From: SIG480 sp045537045
Lineage (GTDB): Bacteria; Bacillota; Clostridia; Oscillospirales; JAAYXM01
DNA: 63,042 bases
NCBI GenBank assembly: GCA_045537045.1
Contig: JAZSOS010000042.1
Location: 1-63,042 of the forward strand
Direction: 5' to 3'
Each line of letters starts with the position of its first letter. The first letter of the stretch is position 1. Under the pieces are notes generated by a model that saw nothing but the letters and a program-made list of their open reading frames with translations, did no database searches and was not told where the DNA came from. A program made the position numbers and the translations under genes. Of the stretch, positions 7,989 to 13,240 are shown piece after piece.

Positions 7989-8528
7989 ATGAATTTAAAG
8001 GGTTCAAAGACAGAGGCAAACCTCTGGGAAGCATTTGCCGGAGAAAGCCAGGCAAGAAATAAGTATACATACTACGCTTCCAAAGCAAAAAAAGAAGGTT
8101 ATGAGCAGATTTCTGCTATTTTCACAGAAACGGCAAACAACGAAAAAGAGCATGCAAAGCTTTGGTTTAAGCTTCTCCATGATGAAGAGATCCCCACAAC
8201 AACGGTAAACCTCAAGGACGCTGCAGACGGCGAGAACTATGAGTGGACCGATATGTACGCAGGCTTTGCAAAAACTGCAAAGGAAGAGGGCTTTGACAGA
8301 ATTGCATACCTCTTTGAAGCAGTAGGCAAAATTGAAAAAGAGCACGAGGCAAGATACAGAAAGCTTCTTTCTAATGTTGAGACAGGGGCTGTATTTTCCC
8401 GCGAGGGTGACGTTGTATGGCAGTGCTCTAACTGCGGTCACATCCATGTTGGTAAGGGCGCTCCCCAGCTTTGCCCGGTTTGCGCACACCCGCAGGCATA
8501 TTTCGAGCTTTTAAAGACAAATTATTAA
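7989..8528 (+). CDS. rbr: Rubrerythrin
   Basis: Non-heme iron peroxidase that reduces hydrogen peroxide in anaerobes. The N-terminal four-helix diiron domain supplies the ligands (NLWEAFAGESQARNKY, TANNEKEHAKLWF, GKIEKEHEARYRKL). The C-terminal rubredoxin-like domain binds one iron through CSNCGHIHVG and CPVCAHP. The 179-residue length is typical. ATG 7989 follows GAGAGGAG. An in-frame upstream start at 7971 would place that ribosome site inside the coding region. The gene is single, with its own promoter and terminator, and is typical of oxygen defence in clostridia. Confidence 0.96.
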   Translation: MNLKGSKTEANLWEAFAGESQARNKYTYYASKAKKEGYEQISAIFTETANNEKEHAKLWFKLLHDEEIPTTTVNLKDAADGENYEWTDMYAGFAKTAKEEGFDRIAYLFEAVGKIEKEHEARYRKLLSNVETGAVFSREGDVVWQCSNCGHIHVGKGAPQLCPVCAHPQAYFELLKTNY

Positions 8529-8551
8529 TTCAACATTCTTTTGATTACAAA

Positions 8552-8587
8552 ACCGTCGGAGAAAACAATCCCTCCGGCGGTATTTTT
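8552..8587 (+). terminator. Terminator of rubrerythrin
   Basis: ACCGTCGGAG (8552-8561) pairs with CTCCGGCGGT (8572-8581), with one G-T wobble, and is followed by ATTTTTT. It begins 23 bases after the stop codon. Confidence 0.85.
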
Positions 8588-8651
8588 TATAAAACTGCGA
8601 AAAATGGCGGTTTTTGGCTATTAAAAAATTTGTAAACAATACCAAAAAGGG

Positions 8652-8680
8652 TTGACATAAAACAAAAAGTACGCTATAAT
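8652..8680 (+). promoter_or_regulatory. Consensus sigma-A promoter of the M23 peptidase gene
   Basis: TTGACA (8652-8657), a 17-base spacer and TATAAT (8675-8680) give a near-perfect promoter. Transcription should start near 8687, inside the row of WalR-like half-sites described next. Confidence 0.85.
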
Positions 8681-8707
8681 GTAATTACTTTGTAACCGGT
8701 TTGTAAC
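8680..8707 (+). promoter_or_regulatory. Three tandem WalR (YycF)-like half-sites
   Basis: The hexamers TGTAAT (8680-8685), TGTAAC (8691-8696) and TGTAAC (8702-8707) are separated by exactly five bases each. This matches the published WalR box of two TGTWAH hexamers spaced by five. The row spans the predicted transcription start, a position that would favour repression. WalR controls cell-wall hydrolases in Bacillota, and the gene downstream is one. Binding is inferred; no walRK genes are in the window. Confidence 0.6.
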
Positions 8708-8738
8708 CGATATATTTATGTTTAAAGGAGTGAGATGC

Positions 8739-10367
8739 TTGGAAAGAGATGCACAGCAGTGCGCGGACGCAGCACTTTGCGACAACCCGTCTGTACCGTC
8801 GTTTGCGTCGCAAAAAAACAAAATAACAGATTTTCTTCTGGGCATTCTCGCCGTTTTATATGAAGCTTTTTCCTTTGCTTTTTCAAAGGTTATCCACGCT
8901 TCCGTCATTTTCTGGACGTTTTTCCTCTCGCGCGTGCTCTCTCCCGCCTCTGTTTATGCTGTGGCGGCAGTAAGCGCGGCGTACGCCTTTCTGGGCGATG
9001 CACGGATTAAGTTTCGCTGCTTTTCACACCGCGCAACCGTTTCGCTTAAACAATTCCGTGCAAATCGTTTTGCACTTGTCTCCGTTGTTCTTTCGGTAAC
9101 ATTTCTTCTTATTGCATCTACGCTGTACAGTGTTGGTGTGAAAATTACCGTTGACGGCAAGGAGCTTGGCTATGTTTACAGCCGTGATGAATACAATGCG
9201 GCACTCTCTTTTGTCGAAGAGCGCGCAAGCGAAATACTGGAGCGACCATACAGCGTTTCGTCAAACGTCCGCTTTGAGCTTGGCGTTGTTCCACGCGAAA
9301 AGGTTCTTTCTAAACAGGCGCTAAGCTCGTTCTTCTTCTCAAACATCAAAGAAGTTTCGGAGCTGTACGCTCTCACCGTTGACGGAGAGGTTGTCGGCGC
9401 AAGCCGCAATCGTGAAACGCTTCAGAGCATGATTGACGAGCTTCTTTATCAGAACGATCCAAACGTACGCGCTCACTTTGCACAGGATGTAAGCATATCA
9501 AAAAGGTATGTAGATGCCTCAAAGCTCATTTCTTATGATGAAATCCGAGAAAAGCTTACCTCCAAAATCCATTCGACGCGCGAATATTCCATAGAATACG
9601 GCGACACGCTTGACTCTATCGCAAAGAAGAACGGTATGACGCGTGAAGACCTCCTGGAGCTTAACCCGAATCTTCGCTCCGGCAAGCTGCGCGCGGGAAG
9701 AAAGGTAACGGTCGGACGTGAAATTCCTTTCCTTTCCGTTGAAGCGGTAAGGCGCGTTGAATATACCGAAACAATCCCGTATGAAACAAAGACTGTTGAA
9801 ACAGATTCTCTTTACAAGGGAACAACAAAGGTTTCAACGCAAGGTCGCGTCGGTACGCGCAAGGTTGTTGCCGATGTAACGTATGTAGATAACAAGGAAA
9901 CCAAGCGTGATATCATTTCAAGCACGGTAACTCAGCAGCCGGTGACTAAGGTTGTTCAGGTCGGAACAAAAGCGCGTCCGAAGACAATGGCAACCGGCAA
10001 GCTTTCCCGTCCGGTACGCGGTGCGATTATTTCTTCAAACTACGGTATGCGTCGCGGCAGCATGCACAAGGGTGTCGACTTTGCGGCAAAACGCGGCACG
10101 CGTATTTCCGCGGCAGACGGCGGCACGGTAACGTGGGCAGGCTGGAAGCGCGGCGGCTGGGGTTATCTCGTTGTCATCAACCACGGCAATGGAATTGAAA
10201 CCTACTACGCACACAACTCAAAGGTTCTTGTTTCCGTCGGTCAAAAGGTCGCAAAGGGCGAGCAGATTGCAAAAATGGGAAGCACCGGTAACAGCACCGG
10301 CCCGCACTGCCACTTTGAAGTTCACGTAAACGGCAGATACACCAACCCCTGGAAATATATATCCTAA
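8739..10367 (+). CDS. Membrane-anchored LysM-G5-M23 peptidoglycan endopeptidase
   Basis: Cell-wall hydrolase exposed outside the membrane. The N-terminal quarter has two hydrophobic stretches (ITDFLLGILAVLYEAFSFAF region and FALVSVVLSVTFLLIASTLY), so the protein is probably anchored. A beta-rich extracytoplasmic region follows, then a LysM peptidoglycan-binding domain (SIEYGDTLDSIAKKNGMTRE). After it come a G5 domain (VEYTETIPYETKTVETDSLY) and a C-terminal M23 metallopeptidase with zinc-site motifs HKGVDFAAKRGT and GPHCHFEVHVNG. ATG 8718 keeps the frame open, but AAAGGAG lies eight bases before TTG 8739, which I prefer as start (542 residues). The gene stands alone between a strong promoter with WalR-like boxes and a terminator. 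Confidence 0.9.
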   Translation: MERDAQQCADAALCDNPSVPSFASQKNKITDFLLGILAVLYEAFSFAFSKVIHASVIFWTFFLSRVLSPASVYAVAAVSAAYAFLGDARIKFRCFSHRATVSLKQFRANRFALVSVVLSVTFLLIASTLYSVGVKITVDGKELGYVYSRDEYNAALSFVEERASEILERPYSVSSNVRFELGVVPREKVLSKQALSSFFFSNIKEVSELYALTVDGEVVGASRNRETLQSMIDELLYQNDPNVRAHFAQDVSISKRYVDASKLISYDEIREKLTSKIHSTREYSIEYGDTLDSIAKKNGMTREDLLELNPNLRSGKLRAGRKVTVGREIPFLSVEAVRRVEYTETIPYETKTVETDSLYKGTTKVSTQGRVGTRKVVADVTYVDNKETKRDIISSTVTQQPVTKVVQVGTKARPKTMATGKLSRPVRGAIISSNYGMRRGSMHKGVDFAAKRGTRISAADGGTVTWAGWKRGGWGYLVVINHGNGIETYYAHNSKVLVSVGQKVAKGEQIAKMGSTGNSTGPHCHFEVHVNGRYTNPWKYIS

Positions 10368-10378
10368 AGAATAATTTA

Positions 10379-10409
10379 AACTCCCAACTGCATTTAACGG
10401 TTGGGAGTT
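10379..10409 (+). terminator. Terminator of the M23 peptidase gene
   Basis: AACTCCCAAC (10379-10388) pairs with GTTGGGAGTT (10400-10409) across an 11-base loop and is followed by ACTTTTATT. It starts 12 bases after the stop codon. Confidence 0.8.
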
Positions 10410-10456
10410 ACTTTTATTCTATTACACACACATTCTTCTCTTTGTAAAGCTTTTTC

Positions 10457-10485
10457 TTGATATGCAACAAAACGTATGTTAAAAT
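10457..10485 (+). promoter_or_regulatory. Promoter of the small hydrophobic toxin mRNA
   Basis: -35 TTGATA (10457-10462) and -10 TAAAAT (10480-10485) are 17 bases apart. The transcript would start near 10492, at the base of a perfect hairpin, and leave a leader of about 70 bases before the coding region. Confidence 0.7.
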
Positions 10486-10490
10486 ATATG

Positions 10491-10557
10491 TGTCGGATTT
10501 TTCCGACAGGCTACCAACATACGGTAGGCGGTTAACTCTTGCCCTCTGAATGGAGGG
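10491..10557 (+). promoter_or_regulatory. Structured 5' leader that hides the toxin ribosome site
   Basis: The leader opens with a perfect hairpin, TGTCGGA paired with TCCGACA (10491-10508). Just before the coding region, CCCTC (10542-10546) pairs with GAGGG (10553-10557), which is the Shine-Dalgarno sequence itself. Hiding of the ribosome site in the full-length message is a known trait of type I toxin mRNAs. Structures are read from sequence and not tested. Confidence 0.6.
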
Positions 10558-10564
10558 ATGTCAA

Positions 10565-10630
10565 ATGGAGTACATAACAGTAATTTTGATTATTGTTTTT
10601 TATACTATCATTGCAATAAAAAAGAATTAG
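10565..10630 (+). CDS. Small hydrophobic peptide, putative type I toxin
   Basis: A 21-residue peptide that starts MEYITVILIIVFYTI and ends AIKKN. It is one hydrophobic helix with a short charged tail, as in TxpA/BsrG-type and clostridial holin-like type I toxins that depolarise the membrane. ATG 10565 follows GGAGGG at seven bases. The stop codon lies inside the stem of the terminator. Support for a real gene comes from the context: its own promoter, a structured leader, a shared bidirectional terminator and a convergent antisense promoter. It has no neighbours in an operon. Toxicity is inferred from this arrangement and not from a sequence match I can verify. Confidence 0.7.
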   Translation: MEYITVILIIVFYTIIAIKKN

Positions 10631-10714
10631 ACCGCCGAGCCTGTAAGCAAGCGGTCTAATTCTTTTAGATTAGTTTAATTCTGAGGGCTAACCGTCTGCC
10701 GGTAGCCTTTTTCT
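10615..10714 (-). ncRNA. Putative antisense antitoxin RNA
   Basis: A consensus minus-strand promoter at 10721-10748 would start an RNA near 10714. The RNA would run about 100 bases to the U-tract left of the shared hairpin (10620-10666). It begins with a hairpin formed by GGCTACCGGCAGACGGTTAGCC-like sequence (10686-10707) and has no credible coding region. It is complementary to the last 50-60 bases of the toxin mRNA, including the final codons. Convergent 3'-overlapping antisense RNA is the arrangement of txpA/RatA and bsrG/SR4. The ends are predicted. Confidence 0.65.
10620..10666. terminator. Bidirectional terminator shared by toxin mRNA and antisense RNA
   Basis: The 16-base arms AAAAGAATTAGACCGC (10620-10635) and GCGGTCTAATTCTTTT (10651-10666) pair perfectly around 15 bases. 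Runs of T lie on the 3' side on both strands. The toxin stop codon TAG (10628-10630) is inside the left arm. Confidence 0.85.
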
Positions 10715-10720
10715 ATTTTT

Positions 10721-10748
10721 AGTATACCATATTTTCGGCTTTTGTCAA
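10721..10748 (-). promoter_or_regulatory. Strong promoter of the antisense RNA
   Basis: On the minus strand, consensus -35 TTGACA (10743-10748) and extended -10 TGGTATACT (TATACT at 10721-10726) are 16 bases apart. It sits immediately past the stop codon of iscU. It is stronger than the opposing toxin promoter, which fits an antitoxin made in excess. Confidence 0.8.
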
Positions 10749-10757
10749 GCACGAAAT

Positions 10758-11192
10758 TTATTTATTGTGTGCGCAGCAGTTTTCGCAGTTTCCGTCACAG
10801 AGACCAAGCTTGCCCGGGTCTTTTCCCTGACGCTTATAATAATCTGCGATCGCAGACTTTATTGCCTCTTCTGCAAGCACTGAGCAGTGAAGCTTCTCCG
10901 GCGGAAGACCGTCAAGTGCCTCGGCAACAGCTTTGTTTGTAAGGGTAAGTGCCTCTTCGATGCTCTTTCCTTTAACCATTTCGGTTGCCATAGAGCTTGT
11001 TGCGACAGCCGCGCCGCATCCGAAGGTCTTAAACGTTACATCAGTAATGATGTCGTTCTCATCAATCTTCATATACATTTTCATAATATCGCCGCACTTT
11101 GAGTTGCCTACCTGCCCGATTGCGTTTGCTCCCTCAAGCTCGCCGACGTTGCGCGGATTTGAAAAATGGTCAAGTACCTTTTCACTGTACAT
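10758..11192 (-). CDS. iscU: Iron-sulfur cluster scaffold IscU/NifU-N
   Basis: Scaffold on which Fe-S clusters are assembled from sulfur delivered by the adjacent desulfurase. It begins MYSEKVLDHFSNPRNVGELE and carries the three conserved scaffold cysteines in NSKCGDIMKMYM, FKTFGCGAAVATS and EKLHCSVLAEEA, with the Asp after the first. The 144-residue length is a little above simple IscU because of a C-terminal tail LGLCDGNCENCCAHNK that adds four cysteines. The gene follows iscS by 16 bases. No terminator is seen between its stop and the antisense promoter at 10721. Confidence 0.95.
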   Translation of the reverse strand: MYSEKVLDHFSNPRNVGELEGANAIGQVGNSKCGDIMKMYMKIDENDIITDVTFKTFGCGAAVATSSMATEMVKGKSIEEALTLTNKAVAEALDGLPPEKLHCSVLAEEAIKSAIADYYKRQGKDPGKLGLCDGNCENCCAHNK

Positions 11193-11208
11193 AATAAAAA
11201 CTCCTTTC

Positions 11209-12381
11209 TTAATCTTCCCAAACCGGTTTTCCGTTTTCCCAGACCGGACTCATTGCACGAAGCCGTGCGGAAACCTTTTCTACTGCCTCGGCAATCTTTA
11301 TTTCATCACCGTCTGCATTATCCTCACCGAGAGAGAGACGAAGCGAACCATGCGCAATATGATGCGGAAGACCGATTGAAAGCAAAACATGAGACGGGTC
11401 GAGTGAACCGGATGAGCAAGCAGAACCTGAGCTTGCGCATATCCCCTCATTGAACATATTGAGAAGCAAAGCCTCGCCCTCAATTCCTTCAATTACTATG
11501 CTGCAAAGGCCGGGAAGCCTGTTTGTTGGATGTCCGGTAAGTCTCGTATACGGAATTTTGAGTACACGCTGGATAAGCGCATCGCGCATCTTTGTAAGCC
11601 GTTCGATATTTTCACTCATATGCTCATTTGCAAGACGCGCCGCCTCACCAAGTGCAACGATATAAGGAACGTTTTCCGTTCCTGCACGGCGTCGCTTTTC
11701 CTGACCGCCACCAAAGATTAAGTTATCAATGCGTATTCCTGAACGGATATACAGTGCGCCGATACCCTTTGGTGCACCTATTTTATGTCCCGAAAGCGAA
11801 AGAAAATCAATGTTCATTTCATTAATATCTATCGGAATATGGCCGTATGCCTGAACTGCATCGGTGTGGAAAAAGATTCCCTTTTCCTTTGCAACAGCTC
11901 CGATTTCGCGTATCGGCTGAATTGTTCCTATTTCGTTATTTGCAGTCATAATTGAAATAAGAATTGTTTCATCACATATCGCTGCCTTTAAATCCTCAAC
12001 CGAAACCGAGCCGTACTCATCAACCGGAAGATAAGTAACTCTTACGCCGTTTTTTTCAAGGCTCTTGCAGGTTTCCATAATTGCCGGATGCTCAATACAG
12101 CTTGTTATTATGTGATTTCCCTTATCACGGAGCTTTGACGTAACCCCGCGCAGTACCCAGTTATCAGATTCACTTCCGCAGCTTGTGAAGAAAATTTCTT
12201 TTGCGCGGGCACCGATTACCTTTGCCACCTCTTCACGTGCATTCTCCACAGCGCGCTTTGCGTCATACGCAAAAGCATAAAGGCTTGACGGATTACCGTA
12301 ATGCTCGGTGAAATACGGAAGCATTTTATCTAAAACTTCGGGCTTCGTCCTCGTTGTAGCCGAGTTATCAGCATATATCAT
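11209..12381 (-). CDS. iscS: Cysteine desulfurase NifS/IscS
   Basis: PLP enzyme that converts cysteine to alanine and passes persulfide sulfur to IscU. The PLP lysine is in FLSLSGHKIGAPKGIGAL. The histidine and aspartate of the cofactor site are in FHTDAVQAYGH. The catalytic cysteine loop is GICASSGSACSSGSLDPSHV, of the longer flexible-loop group that works with IscU/NifU. The 390-residue length is normal. It is the middle gene of rnhA-iscS-iscU on the minus strand. Confidence 0.95.
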   Translation of the reverse strand: MIYADNSATTRTKPEVLDKMLPYFTEHYGNPSSLYAFAYDAKRAVENAREEVAKVIGARAKEIFFTSCGSESDNWVLRGVTSKLRDKGNHIITSCIEHPAIMETCKSLEKNGVRVTYLPVDEYGSVSVEDLKAAICDETILISIMTANNEIGTIQPIREIGAVAKEKGIFFHTDAVQAYGHIPIDINEMNIDFLSLSGHKIGAPKGIGALYIRSGIRIDNLIFGGGQEKRRRAGTENVPYIVALGEAARLANEHMSENIERLTKMRDALIQRVLKIPYTRLTGHPTNRLPGLCSIVIEGIEGEALLLNMFNEGICASSGSACSSGSLDPSHVLLSIGLPHHIAHGSLRLSLGEDNADGDEIKIAEAVEKVSARLRAMSPVWENGKPVWED

Positions 12382-12403
12382 TTGTCATCCTCCTTGGGGA
12401 TAA

Positions 12404-12844
12404 TTATTTACTGAAATTTTTGCTCTGTGCAACCGCAAGCTCATCACAGCGGTTGTTTTTTGGATTTGTTGAGTGTCCTTTTACCCAGTTTAATGTTACG
12501 GAATGAATTTCAAGCAAATCAAGAAGCTTCTGCCATAAATCGGGATTAAGTGCTTTTTCTTTTTTGTTGCGCATCCATCCTTGAGCGCGCCATTTTTTCG
12601 CCCAGCCCTGATTTATTCCGTCAACAATATATTTGCTGTCGGTAAAAAGAGAAACCTCGCACGGCTCACGCAATGCAGAAAGTGCGGCGATAACGCCGGA
12701 AAGCTCCATGCGGTTGTTCGTGGTATTTTCTTCTCCGCCGGAAAGCTCTTTTTCTATTCCGTTGTATTCTAAAATCGCACCCCAACCACCCGGTCCGGGG
12801 TTACCGGAACACGCACCGTCGGTATAGATTGTTACTTGCTTCAT
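12404..12844 (-). CDS. rnhA: Ribonuclease HI
   Basis: Degrades RNA in RNA-DNA hybrids. The four catalytic acidic residues are visible in YTDGACSGNPGPGGWG, NNRMELSGVI, LFTDSKYIVDGI and NNRCDELAVAQ, with the substrate-handle region GWAKKWRAQGWMRNKKE. The open frame extends upstream to 12979 through repeat sequence. ATG 12844, preceded by AAAGGA, gives 146 residues and the expected MKQVTIYTDG start. It sits 22 bases upstream of iscS in the same direction. Confidence 0.95.
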   Translation of the reverse strand: MKQVTIYTDGACSGNPGPGGWGAILEYNGIEKELSGGEENTTNNRMELSGVIAALSALREPCEVSLFTDSKYIVDGINQGWAKKWRAQGWMRNKKEKALNPDLWQKLLDLLEIHSVTLNWVKGHSTNPKNNRCDELAVAQSKNFSK

Positions 12845-12875
12845 AAGTTTATTCCTTTTGAGATGAAAATCAACC

Positions 12876-13053
12876 AAAAGGGGTTCTCTTGCGAACCCCT
12901 TTGAAACCCCACGCTTTTGTCGCTGCCCGCGCAGCGGATAAATTATCGCGCTCATCACAGAGACTTGCGCTAATGGCAAAATTAAAATTTTGCGCGCTCC
13001 GTCTTATCTGTGATTTCGCTGTAATTTATAACCGCTTGGCGCGAAAGGCGACA
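12876..13053. repeat. Long palindromic intergenic element, copy 1
   Basis: The copy begins with a terminal hairpin (AAAGGGGTT and AACCCCTTT around eight bases) followed by CCCCACGCTTTTGTCGCTGC. Long imperfect arms (AGCGGATAAATTATCGCG on the left, CGCTGTAATTTATAACCGCT on the right) enclose a second palindrome (CACAGA with TCTGTG), and an apical stem pairs GCAAAATT with AATTTTGC. It lies between rnhA and gyrA and has no coding capacity. Two related copies are at 37381-37555 and 54313-54525. Confidence 0.8.
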
Positions 13054-13089
13054 TATTTACTATCCCGGGTCATTAGTATATTTCCGGGT

Positions 13090-13186
13090 GCAGGGTCGCA
13101 ACCCTGCTCGTTTTAAGGGGATTTTTAAGGGGGAAATCGAAATCCCCCTTAAATTCGGTTTGCTTCTTTGGCGAAAACCAAAGAAG
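13090..13186. other. Cluster of three hairpins between the palindromic element and gyrA
   Basis: GCAGGGT/ACCCTGC (13090-13107), TTTAAGGGGGA/TCCCCCTTAAA (13124-13153) and CTTCTTTGG/CCAAAGAAG (13163-13186) are each perfectly paired. The second has TTTTTA on its left and could stop leftward gyrA transcription. The rest of 13054-13240 shows no gene. Confidence 0.6.
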
Positions 13187-13240
13187 GCCCGCCCGGCAGG
13201 GCAAGTACTTTGCGATCTGCCGCAATCAAAAAATGATTTA

